Source: Puccinia triticina (lineage: Eukaryota > Basidiomycota > Pucciniomycetes > Pucciniales > Pucciniaceae). Taken from it: 64,000 nt of DNA. Position numbers and translations under genes: made by a program. Where the stretch lies: assembly GCF_026914185.1 (NCBI RefSeq), contig NC_070566.1:1922001-1986000 (forward strand), in the 5' to 3' direction. The notes beneath the pieces are model-generated. The model searched no databases. It was not told the DNA's origin and was given only the letters and a program-made list of their open reading frames with translations. Positions 21,538 to 31,989 of the stretch are shown here, in pieces; the first letter of the stretch is position 1; each line of letters starts with the position of its first letter.

Positions 21538-24500
21538 TCACCTCTCCAGATTGGCTGTTGGTGTCAGAGCCTTGGACAGATAGTCAATCATAATCTTCCA
21601 GTATTGTTTGTCAGTTTGGAAGTAACTAGTCAAATAATCTTTGTCACGATTGTGATTTTTATACCAACTACCGATGAGGGTGAGTGCAAGACGAAAAACC
21701 AAGCAACTTGACTCCTGCAGGGCGATGTAACTGATTATTTCTTTTTGGATTAGGTCGAAATTGAATTCCGAAGTTATCTGATTGCTAGGAGATTTCTCAA
21801 ATGTTCCAACGAGGGGATAATATTCACCTCGTGGCTGCAGTATGACCTCAGCGAGCCACTCAGAAAAAGCCTTGTGCGCATTGCCAATCGGCTTGATTTC
21901 AACTGAGGTTAGATAATCCAGTAGGTGGTGGTGGCACAATTGCAAATGGAATAATAAATGTTCTATCCTTGACACCAGGTCGCCCGTTGGGATTTTCTTA
22001 CGATTGGTACGCGTGATTTTAACAGTGAATCGTCTCTGTGGGCCTTGATGATCGACCGGTTCTGATTCGAGTGAAACCGGAAGGCCAATCATAATTTGTT
22101 TCTTGCTGGAAGGAGGCTCGCACTTTTGTTCGGTGAAAGCATTCAAAATCAAAGCTTCATGTTCTTCCAAAATGGCTGCTGCACTACCGTCGAACGTTGA
22201 AGGTGAAAGTAGACGTGGGGAAATATTCACGCTAGGAAGATAGAAATTGTTTAATCGGATGTCTGTTTTCGTGTTTTGCCCAGGGACGGCCCTTCACCCT
22301 TGTGAGCTTTCATTCGGGAGACAGTGGTCTCTAATATAAGTGATTTCATAAGTGAACGCAAACCCGGTTCATCATCCGGGAAATGTTCGGGTGACTTTTT
22401 GTTAAGACGTTTGTGCCAAGCCTGGAAGATAAAAATAGAGGCCCCATAACAGTTTTCTATTGATGGCTTCCGGCTAAGATACACCAAGAGCAACGCCTGG
22501 AAGCTCCCAAAAGCCTGGCTGTCTTTTGTTGGCATTGGTTTTTCAACTTCTCCCATTACAGGGTAACCGCCTCCGGGGGGTCGAAAAGCCTCTTTCCAAA
22601 GCCAATCAGTCAGTCGGACGTCAGAATTTTTCTCGGCTTCCAAGTCGATCTTTCCACGGTACCTCCTCGATATGAACGTGTTGATGAAGATCAGCCAGGT
22701 TATTAATCGATTAAACGAGGAAAGCATGCGCAGCCGGTTTTTGGTTCTTAATCCGCCTTTAAAAGATTGATCGATTACCCGAATTATCGAGGGGCCTGAT
22801 GCGCCATTTTGATTGGAGGTTAAAGTATACTTTGTAAAAATGGTAGACAAGTACTTTGTTGAAACAGTATTTTATTAAGAACTCAATAAAAGTAAATACA
22901 CTTTGAGAATTGAAAACAATAGTTAGACCTCTTTGAACGTTGAATAATAGGTTAATAATGTAAAAGAAATACCTCAAAGAAAGAACCTGCGCGAATACAA
23001 ATCTTGAACAAAGACAACGGGCGACGGCAACAAACACACGGTATTATCACAACAAACTAGTCTGAAGAACAATTAAAAGAAAAGTTAATATAAACGATCT
23101 TTGATAAGGATACTAAAGACATGAAGTAACTACCTGCCCCGAGACTAGATCTAGCTCCTCCTGAGTGCTTAGAGTCAACGGCAGTTGAGATTGATCTTTG
23201 ATTTGATTGAAGAGGTCCAAAGAAGATTGTCTTCGAGTAGTTTTTTGGTAGTCGATGATTGAGTCAATGTGAGTGTTTGATCGACGAGTAGCGATGAAAA
23301 ATGGGATAACGGAAAAGGGAAGGAAGGGGAGGAATAGAGTTGTTGGCGAGTAGAGTGTGGGTCAACAGAGTTTTTTCGGGAGCGGAGATTTGATTCAGAT
23401 CTACATCTCATGCATCGACTATGCATGACGTCATGCATACACATCAAACCTAATGTGTGTGTTTTAAACTTCAACATACTTAACAGCCAGAAAATTGGGC
23501 ATTGCAGTAGATCGGTAATCTGACCCGAGCTTGTGGTCTCCAAAGTGTTTTTCAATCTCTACCCGAAATTTGTTTGTGAGCTGTAGCAGGTATTGCGAAA
23601 CCATACTGGTGCGAAGATAAGACTCTAGTTCGAGTTGCTCTTTGGGCGAGTTCATCAAAAACCCTGACTGTTCCATCACAGGAATTCCATTTTGTCCTTC
23701 TGCTGGTTGTGCGGCCTGGCCCGTTGCGGCGTTCTTCTTGGTTGTGGTATGGCGATTATTATAGTGTACCTGCCTGTGGTATTGCATACTTCGTAGGACT
23801 GGTTGCACTGGCGAGTTGAAAGCGGCGTCATGAGGAAGATGTTGCGCATTCCCCTCATTGCGGTTTGTGTAAACCTCGAGCAGCTGTGACATCAAGTCTT
23901 CCTCGCGATCACTACTGTCCCCGTTGGAGTTGCTGATAGCATTGTGAATCGGAGCTGAAGACACATGATTAAGAACAATTTTAACCAAAATATTAAGTAC
24001 AATGACTCAGAGTCACAGTGTGTCTGCCTGTAGTTCTCCATACCTTGTAAGACTGGTTGCAGGGAGTTGGATGCGGAGCCATGATGATAGCTTAGCGGAT
24101 TTCCATTATGATTTTCGTAACCCTCTAGCACCTGTGACATCAAGTCCTCATTGACCTGGTTCAGGTTTGAGTGCAAAACTGCAGAGCTGAACTGAGCCAT
24201 CGGATCTGAATTGAGATAGAGAGAGAGGAGCATAACTATCCTTGAAAGGTTTTGACTTACCAGTGTCCTGGTCCGCGAAGGATTCTAGCAGTGATTCCTG
24301 AACACGAGTGGGTCTCCCCGGCCGTTGTTTTAAGAGTTGATTAGAGTCTATTGGGACACGATAGTCCTCAAAATTGGATGGCCACAAACGCGAGGACGCA
24401 TATGAACGCCCGCTGCTTAAGCCAAACTGAGGATTCGACGGAGAAGGAAAATAAGATTCTGATCCTGACGGCCAAGTTAGGTGATGTCCCTCTCGAAACC

Positions 24501-24989
24501 CTGCGAAGTATCTGGTGTCGGGCCAAGCAGGTGTGGAAGAGTGCGATGATTGGCCGGGAGTCGATGGGTTTACTGAAGGCTGATGATCTATGGCGCCCAC
24601 TTGATTTTTGTGTCGTTTTGCTAAATTTGGTACCAGCTTATCAGCTGACCCATTACCACAGTCTTTGCCAGCATTGATTTCAATCTGCGCTTACGATTCT
24701 GCTTGCCATTCTGAGTGTTTGTCCCCATATCGGCTTCCATAGTCGAGAGGTGTTCCGCTGATTGGCCCGACAGTCGCTTTCGATTCAAATCTTCATTTGT
24801 GAAGCTGAGACTCGGAGGTGCCTCTGGCCCAAGCAGAAAACGGTTTCCTGAGTCTTTGTGTTGACTGCTTGAATCAAGGATAGAGGGGATGGTACCATCA
24901 TTGTTTGGTAAACCATCTAGGCGCAGCCTAGCCAGAGCCTTGGAAAGGATTAGGAGCCACCCCACTTTGAGAAAGAGAGAAGCAAGCAT
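21538..24989 (-). pseudogene. Secreted-type paralogue of the 655-aa family, broken by a solo LTR
   Basis: Exons on the minus strand: complement(24650..24989), (24261..24599), (24044..24205), then an exon from 23954 that is interrupted at 23477 by a solo LTR (22857-23476) and resumes at 22851. Removing the LTR and one copy of the 5-bp duplication restores the reading frame exactly. The N-terminus has a typical signal peptide (MLASLFLKVGWLLILSKALA). Exons 3 and 4 carry a duplicated module (EDLMSQ-LE-Y plus N-G-N and QPVL). Downstream segments match the intact paralogue at 17772-19825 (RVIDQS, RLITWLIFINTFISRR, YPVMGEVE). Near 22250-22290 the frame shifts; either a 35-nt GTGAAG...ACAG intron is used or there is a second lesion. 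As it stands, translation stops just inside the LTR. Confidence 0.75.
22857..23476 (-). mobile_element. 620-bp solo LTR with 5-bp target duplication
   Basis: The insert begins TGTTGAAAC and ends CTTCAACA on the plus strand, so both termini carry the TGTTGAA/TTCAACA inverted repeat typical of LTRs. The 5-bp direct repeat TACTT flanks it (22852-22856 and 23477-23481). Near the 5' end, read on the minus strand, is the palindrome GCATGACGTCATGC. No internal retroelement sequence or second LTR is adjacent, so recombination between LTRs probably removed the interior. It lies inside a coding exon. Confidence 0.9.
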
Positions 24990-25096
24990 TGTCAAAGAAT
25001 TTGCAGTTCACACTGCAACAGGCTGTCACCGCCCATTACCGGGGCTAAGAACCAACACTGCAAGCGTTACAGCCTGACAAGGGTAGGGGAGATATC

Positions 25097-25691
25097 TGTA
25101 AAAACCCCGGGGAAGGAAGAAAAGGTACCACCCGACTACACGATTGTAGCGGGCATCAACTCTCCCCCGGAGAGGTATACACCAGGCCATAACACTCCCC
25201 CGCAAGCCAATATCACTGATAACAGAGGTGATATTGGATTGGACACCAAATGGACTGGTGTGAAACTACATACAAATCTAAGTGTTACTCCCCGACAGAC
25301 TTGTTAACTGTCAACTTTCACGCATACTGGCTACTATACTAATGCTATTTTTTAAAGACTATACTATGATTTATCTTAAAATGGGACTTTTGGCACCCAT
25401 GAACCGTGGAACTATTTTAAGGCAACCACACTCCTAAACCAATAATCAATAATATGCTTATATGTAAGACTAGGAGTAGCTAACACAGTTATGTCATGTT
25501 ATGTGAGGGTTACAAGCTGGGGAGATGTGACATGTGCGAGATGCAGGCAATGGGAATTGAACACGCGACAGAGGTAACGCTGGGCTCATAACCTGTAAAA
25601 ACCCCGGGGAAGGAAGAAAAGGTACCACCCGACTACACAATCGTAGCGGGCATCAACTCTCCCCCGGAGAGGTATACACCAGGCCATAACA
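25097..25691 (-). mobile_element. Complete TRIM retroelement (98-bp LTRs, half-tRNA-iMet primer site)
   Basis: Two 98-bp direct repeats (25097-25194 and 25594-25691) start TGTAAAAACCCC and end GGCCATAACA and differ at only two positions. ATATC flanks the whole element (25092-25096 and 25692-25696). Read on the minus strand, GGTTATGAGCCCAGCG follows the first LTR directly; this is the complement of the initiator-tRNA-Met anticodon-loop region, the half-tRNA primer used by Copia-type elements. Directly before the other LTR is the purine tract GCGGGGGAG. The internal region is about 400 bp and noncoding. All parts of a terminal-repeat retrotransposon in miniature are present. Confidence 0.88.
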
Positions 25692-25696
25692 ATATC

Positions 25697-26292
25697 TTGC
25701 TGTCTGGGCTCCCGCCGTAAACAAAAAGTCTTCCTTGGACATTTGTATTTAAAACATGTATCCAATCACCTTACCACTCGTGATTGGGGGAGATAGTGAG
25801 GAAAGTGCGCGGTGAGCGCCGAGTCATCGCTGCGGCGCTGCGGATTCCGTGCATTTCCTATTTGTGTCACTTCTGGACATGTTCAGTGACAGAGGTCACC
25901 TAGGCAACCCCGAGAGCTTGCTTGTTTAAGGCATGCTCCCCAAGGCTGCCGTGTGTGGGTTGAGGGGGGAGGAGACAGGTGCGGAGCACCTGGCTTAGCA
26001 GTAGCAGAGTCCCGCGGGGGAGACGCTGTAATACCACCCTAAAGGTTAGGCTGCGTCTCGCTCCCCAACGGCGCCGCCAACTGCTGCGCACTATAGCGCC
26101 CCCAGAGAAGAAGTGCACACTGGTGTGCCAGGGTCGGTGCAAGACCCTAGCGGTACTCTCATAAGCATATGGTGTTGGGCCTTAACCTAATACTTACCAA
26201 GGGAGGGTGGGTGGTTAAGAAAAAGTTTTGGTAGTCGTAGAGGTCAACAACTACAGGTATGACCGGCGAATGGGGACAAGAGACGGGGTTGA
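25697..26292. other. Intergenic spacer, no gene supported
   Basis: GC-rich patches at about 25930-26120. I see no ORF with family resemblance and no clear repeat boundaries. Confidence 0.3.
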
Positions 26293-26449
26293 GAGCATCT
26301 CCACCGCGGGCCCTAGTTTGGGGTTGCTAAAATTCAATCTTCGGGACTGCGCAGCAGGTTTTACCGCCCCATACTGCTGCGGCATACACCGCGAGCCTCC
26401 AAAGGGAGTCTCTAAAAATCACTGACACACCACCGATGTACATGTATTT

Positions 26450-27790
26450 CATGACGGGCACAAACCGGTCATCCAGAACGAATGCACTTTGTGCGATGAC
26501 CATCCGAGGTGGATACATAAATAACACTCCTTGATGGCCGTCACTAACCGGTCATCCAGAATATTTGCATGTTTTTTGATGACCGCCTCGTTTGATGGCC
26601 TTCCATGGCGGTCATCGAGAAATCATGAAGTGGACTCACCTCAATGACCGGTACGAACCGGTCATTGAGGATTGATTGGTGTGTGTGTGGCTGACAACCG
26701 GTCGGTCGCTGCTGCGATGGCCGGTTCGTTCCGGACATCGAGAGGAGTAATAACTCCCCTCGATGGCCGGAACGGAGCAGTCATCGAGAGGATAACAACT
26801 TTCCTCGACGGCTGGTTTGTTCCGGTCATTGATAGGAGCAATAAATCTCCTCGATGGCCGGTTCGTTCCGGTTATCAAGATGAGTAAGAGCATCTCCAGC
26901 GGTCCCTGGATCGCGCAGACCCTGGGTCACGGCCCTGGACCACATGTAACGGGGTATCCCAGGCTCGGTCCACAGCGGACTCGCCAGAAATCGAGACCCG
27001 ACAAGAGGCTGGACCAACTCGTCGTCGGCAAGACCACACCTTGCCCGTCAAGCCACACAAGTAGATGACCAGCTCCTGGTCATCCTTTCGATCCTCGGAG
27101 TCAAACGCCCGGTCCTCCTATCGATGACCGGCCATCCATCGATCCCGGTCATCGATAGGATGACCGGTCATTATATTGATGCCGGTCATCGGTCTTGATG
27201 TCCGCTCATTTATGTTGATGCCCGGCCATCGGCCTCGATGACCGGTCATGGGATCGATGACCAGTCATGGGTATCAATGACCGGTCATGGGTATCAATGA
27301 CTATTGATGCCCGGTCATCGATAGGATGACCGGTCATTGATACCCATGACCGGTCATCTTATCGATGACCAGTCATATGTGGGTATCAACGACCGGTCAT
27401 CCTACCAATGACCTGATGTGAGGATGGGCCGGTAGGTGATGTAGCGTTTGGTGTAGCATGCGTGGGGTGCGAGGTGCGGCCCAAGAGGGCCGAGTGTCGG
27501 GTTGGTGCAGACTCGCCACAAGTGGAGGGCTGTGGCGAGTTGAGGCGACTCGGGAGGCATTTGGCGAGTCGTATAGCGAGTCCGTTGGACCCCAAAAACT
27601 CGCCCGACTCGCTAAATTGGGGTCGCGAGTCACGCTTTAGCGAGTCCGTTGGAGATGCTCTAATAATTCTCCTTGATGGCCGGTTCTTTCCGGTCACCGA
27701 GAGGAGCAATACATCTCCTCGATGGCCGGTTGATCCCGTTCATTGAGATGAGTACATATTGTAAGATTGGTTCCGTTCATCGAGGAGGTG
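26450..27790. repeat. Palindromic satellite, array 2 (ACCGGTCATCGAG family)
   Basis: Diverged units of the same dyad as at 3785-4770, for example CCTCGATGGCCGGTTCGTTCCGGTCATCGAG around 26770-26880 and 27675-27745. A more compact variant (GATGACCGGTCAT, CCGGTCATCGATAGGATGACC) fills about 27115-27410 inside the nested element. Loop sequence is TTCGTT here rather than TGTA. Confidence 0.8.
26888..27660. mobile_element. Inner nested GAGCATCTCC element, 3-bp target duplication TAA
   Basis: Starts GAGCATCTCCAGCGGTCC and ends with the complement of GAGCATCTCCAACGGACTCG. TAA flanks it (26885-26887 and 27661-27663), matching the TWA preference of PIF/Harbinger elements. It is inserted in the satellite core of the outer element. 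Its own centre (about 27115-27410) is filled with compact palindromic units, and its right part repeats GGCGAGT/GACTCGC words. Noncoding. Confidence 0.8.
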
Positions 27791-28001
27791 ACCAATGGAG
27801 TTTCACAATGTTGTTGTTATGTGACAGTGTCTTTTGGGTCGTTGGAGAGAGTCTCTAGGAGTCCCTACATGTACGGACTCGGGCATGAAATTTGGGGACA
27901 CCTGTAAAATTTTGACGCTAATAGCGCCCGCGGTGGGTCGGGTTGAGTCGGTAAATTCCAACTAGAGACCCAATTTAGGGCACGCGGTGGAGATGCTCTG
28001 A

Positions 28002-28994
28002 GTCCTGGGGGGATAGCGATGGCGCCTCCAGCCCGGGCTATAAATACCCGTCTCTTATCTCTTCTTATCGGAGAGTCTCCCCCATTCGGCCAGGACCCGT
28101 GGCCAGCATCAGCAGACTTGTCTGGATGTGGAAATACCGGTGGCCTAGTTTGGCCGCCGGCCGAGCTTAAGCCCGGGTGGCTGCCTACAGGCGGCCGCTT
28201 CGGGTGCTAGGTTCAAACGGTACCTGGTTCGGGTCGTTCCTGGCCCAGCTGAGTTCAGGCTGAAACCTAGCCGTCATCTTGAGCCACGTCACCAGCCCTT
28301 TACGGCCATACCGGCATGTATTGAGTGGCTATGCAATTTCTGCTCCGCCGCTCTGCCGGTTCGGACCTGGCCCGGTTAACCGGTTACTTGGACAAGGCCA
28401 AACTCCCGCTGCGCTCTCGTACAGCAGACATCATTTGAGATTGGGTTGTGGTTCTCGTAGGTTCTTTGTGTAAAACGAGTTGCTTTGTGTATAACCATTC
28501 GATGGTTCGGAGCCGAAAGGCAGCGTCTCAGGGCCAGCCATCGGTGACAGAAGAAAACTTGCATGAAGAACTTCCTCAAGTCATGGCCATGAATCTGTTT
28601 GTCTCTCTGAGGCCATGATAGAGATGCGTCCAAGCAGCAGACTTCAGGAATAGAACCAACCGCCAGCCAACCTAAACTGAGCTTTGCTCCAAATTTATCT
28701 AGATTTACATGGCAAATTGCCTCTACATGTACAGAAACGTGTATGTATGCGTGTAGCGCGTATAGCATGCACATGCGCATCTTTTTGGTGCTCAAGGAAA
28801 ATGATCAAGAGTTGTTCCCGTCGGACAAAGCAGAGCCTGAAGAAAATCTATAAAAAAGAGGATAAATGAGCATTGAGAAAGACTGAGACAAAAAACAACC
28901 CAGCAAACGAAAGGAGTATAGCAAGGAAGTAAATGATATTATAGAGAAAAAAAAGGGATCCCAAGTGCAAAGAAGTATCCAAACAGGGGTGGAT
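28002..28994. other. Intergenic region, 3' flank of the tRNA-synthetase gene
   Basis: GC-rich at 28020-28380 with a CTATAAATA box-like word at about 28039. No ORF with support. The right end is the 3' untranslated side of the minus-strand synthetase gene. Confidence 0.3.
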
Positions 28995-31463
28995 TCATGC
29001 GGATGTTGAGGGTGGAGGTTGTTGTTGGGCGGATGGGTTCCTGGGAACGACTGTGGGATCAATGGCGCGATTGGGATCCATGAATTGCTTGACCAAGTCA
29101 TCCGACACCTGTTTTTTCCTCTAAAACACCAAATACCATCAAGAAAAATAGCAAGTTTAACTGGCAAAACCTCAACTCTTCTGCGACAAGTCAAAGAAAC
29201 AAAGCTTTTGACGAACCTCTTGAAAGTCAGCCACCATCTTCTGTAAGGTCTCGATACAGATAGCCTTGATTTCCCCCGTCAATAATTGTCCAGACTCGTA
29301 GTCGCTTTTGATTTTTTCTAATTTCTCATCCGAGTCTTCGAAGAATGAGAGATACTGATTTTAAGGAAAGAGAGAATGATGAGTTAAAGGATGACGATGA
29401 CGAGCAAAAGATATGTGAAGTGGATGGACCTGGTAAGGAACATCGACATCGGTCCTGCCTCCTTCTCTGCGATGTTCTTCGATCGTAGCTTTACCGCCCG
29501 AGAATGCGTACTTGTTGATCTTAGTTTTAATTTGTTTGGGCGAGTCTGACATGAAGATAGCCGAGCTGTCGACGGAGCTAGACATCTTGCTAGTCGGGCC
29601 TTGCAAGGCGGGGAAAAACTTGGACAGGAGCAGACAGGGCTTGGATCGCTTGATCCGACCGGCCACATCCCTCGTCAACCGGAAATACGGGTCCTGGTCG
29701 ATTGCACACGGTATCAGACACGGCACATTCCCATTCGTCGAGAAGATCTGCGGAAACGAGCTGCTAATCGCTGGCGCCGCTTGGATCGCAACGAAATGCG
29801 ACTTCCCGATATTGTCTCTGTAGTAGCAAGCCCGTCAAGTCACGACGCTGGTTTCAGCGGGGGTTTCTCCTGTTTTTTTACCACTATTCAATAATTGGTG
29901 GAATGGGTACGCAACGTATCGTTAAAGCCAAAGGTAGCTTTGCTCTGATTGTACGTTATTGCTCGAGAGATCTGTAGAACGTTTTTATAGAATGCGCCCC
30001 TAGAAAAATTTGGCGAAAAGAGAAAAACACGTCAGCGTAGATACAAAAAGACACTAGCGAGTTCAATTGTTAATCACCCCATGTAATCTAAATCAGAAAA
30101 GATAAAAGTCTTCTCGAGTTTAAAGCCACAAGCAATGATGTCTCTTGCGTTCTCGAAAGCGTATCTGTGGCAGTCTTCTAATGTCAAGTTGGACTTGAAC
30201 AAGAATTTTTCATCGTCTGTAAGATTTTGCCAAATCTTGGGTTAACATGTATGACGCCTTGGGTATAAATTTGTAGGGTTTGACATACGGACCTGTTAAT
30301 TGGATCACCAAGGGGACATCGAAGACCTCTTGAAGCCACCTGTGAGGATTTTTTCGAGGGAGGTGAGCGTTGGACGAGAGGAACTGCTCTCAGAGTAGGA
30401 AACTCAAAGAAGCACCAACTGAGTCACAATAAATGGGACCATGTGTCCAAGATGCATGCTTCCGGTAGAGGGTCCTCTGCCGGTGTACAAGTAGAACGGC
30501 TTGCCTTGCTCATAGAGGTTGAGGATCACGTCCAAATCTCTACGAAGAACATCGAGAAGTTGAAGGAAGACAGGCAGAGTTTTAGACGACGGTGCGGTGA
30601 GTGGAGGAAAACAGATGGAAACGGTGTTGACGCACCGATGCGAGAAAAACATACCCCTCTTGAGTAAGGGATGCAATTTGCGTTGGGTGAGGCTTTCAAA
30701 TCGTTCTAATTGCTGAGGGGTGATAGGTTTGGTGCCAAACTGTTCGATGAGCTTGTTGTAGTCAATTTCCATCTGCACCCCATCGACTACGGCACCCTTG
30801 ACGTCCCAAGGGTCGACAACTTGGGCCTGATCAACATTGATCGTCGGGGCCAGGATCGGTGATGGTTGGTTGGGTGTTGGGGAGTATTCAGTCTTAGGGG
30901 TCAGACACGGGTTTCCGAATTCGTCGGTCCGAGGACTAGAAACCAGCATATGTAGCAACACAATAAGCGATCAAGGTTTGCGGGCCTCAGATCAAGAATC
31001 GGAGGATGATCGGTTTGCGTTTTTCAAAGCTGCTCACAATGGCGCCGGCGTCGCAAGTCCATCTGCCCTCAGGTTCGCTCGCATCAACATTTCAGGGGCT
31101 GGTAGGTTGAGACTGGCCAATGAGGCCTGTAATGCTTCGGTTTGGTACTTCCGGTCGGTCTCAGATTCATGGGAAACCAGCACTGTGAAGATTTGCTGAT
31201 TAGTGAGGTCACTCTTAAACGCTTTTGGGGAGAGAAGTCGATGTTGTATCTCGTTTCGCAATCGGCTTACCCTCTGGGTCGGACATATCCATGCTGGACA
31301 GCTTGACATCCCGCTCGCCAATGACCTTTCGATCTTGTTCCTGTAACTGGAGCTTGGTAATCACCGATGGTTCGGGTAGCTCGAGTGAAGATAGCTGGTC
31401 TGATACCGATTGTAGTTGTCGTTCATTCTTTATTTCGTGCGCTGGGTCATGGATGATGGTCAT
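28995..31463 (-). CDS. WRS1: Cytoplasmic tryptophanyl-tRNA synthetase (559 aa)
   Basis: Ligates tryptophan to tRNA-Trp in the cytosol. Ten minus-strand exons: complement(31271..31463), (31038..31182), (30636..30935), (30420..30539), (30293..30339), (30078..30216), (29916..29999), (29430..29817), (29217..29354), (28995..29120), 1680 nt, all phases consistent. The class I synthetase signatures are present: [19 protein letters not shown] (HIGH-type motif) in exon 4, the TDDEKFLFK segment across exons 5-6, [17 protein letters not shown] in exon 7, [13 protein letters not shown] and [14 protein letters not shown] in exon 8, and KMSSS in place of KMSKS. About 160 residues at the N-terminus are a fungal-type extension, partly low complexity. 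The C-terminal tail is Pro/Gln-rich. The gene is divergent from GCN2 with 526 bp between ATGs. Confidence 0.93.
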
Positions 31464-31989
31464 GATGGTGTTCGGCGTTGGTTGGTTGTGGTTGGAGATT
31501 GTGAAAGCGGAAGACTCCCACTCCCAGGAGGAAGTGGGTGAGGCTGGCTGGTATTACGTAATAATTATACTCAAAAACATATGTACCATTTGAATTTTGG
31601 ATCTACAGACGGGCCAGATCTGGAGTCTCTGGGACTACGCATTTCCCTGCCAAGGTTCAAGTTTTTGGCTCTAAATCATCATCTGCAGGGGCTGTAGATC
31701 CAACCGCAAAACTCTCTTGCTTGAGCTCACAATTTTTGTTGGGTCGAGCGTCTTATCTCTCATGGCGTGATGCGCGCTGCGTGATGCGACTGGAGGTAAG
31801 GAGATCCCCAAAAATCGCGCAGACTGGTTCGGGCTCGGTCCATTGAGAAACGGGATCATCTTCAGTAAGTACCTGGTACGTATGCGTTCCACTGATTCGT
31901 GGATGTCTCTTTTGGAATTGTGAAGAAATACCTGACACTTCGTCTTCTTTCTTCTTTTTGAATTCTTCCTCAGGCCCTGGTTGATCATC
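31464..31989. promoter_or_regulatory. Shared bidirectional promoter region of WRS1 and GCN2
   Basis: Lies between the two start codons. At 31553-31562 is the perfect palindrome ATTACGTAAT, whose core TTACGTAA is a known target type of fungal bZIP factors (Yap1/PAP class, and bound weakly by Gcn4 relatives). No Gcn4 consensus TGACTCA was seen. Binding is inference. Confidence 0.5.

Larger units (their letters stand above)
26293..27998. mobile_element. Outer GAGCATCTCC element, 3-bp target duplication TGA
   Basis: Starts GAGCATCTCCACCGCGGGCCCT and ends with the complement of GAGCATCTCCACCGCGTGCCCT. TGA flanks both ends (26290-26292 and 27999-28001). The inverted similarity decays after about 45 bp. 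The interior holds the palindromic satellite and a second, nested element (26888-27660). A 3-bp duplication and this terminus resemble PIF/Harbinger-type MITEs, whose usual target is TWA, so TGA is slightly off-type. Noncoding. Confidence 0.7.

Noticed and set aside
23464..23555. Stop codon just inside the LTR (YVEV end) as the natural end of a short secreted protein
   Set aside because: The last codons derive from the LTR; the paralogue continues in frame, and removing the LTR restores the longer frame.
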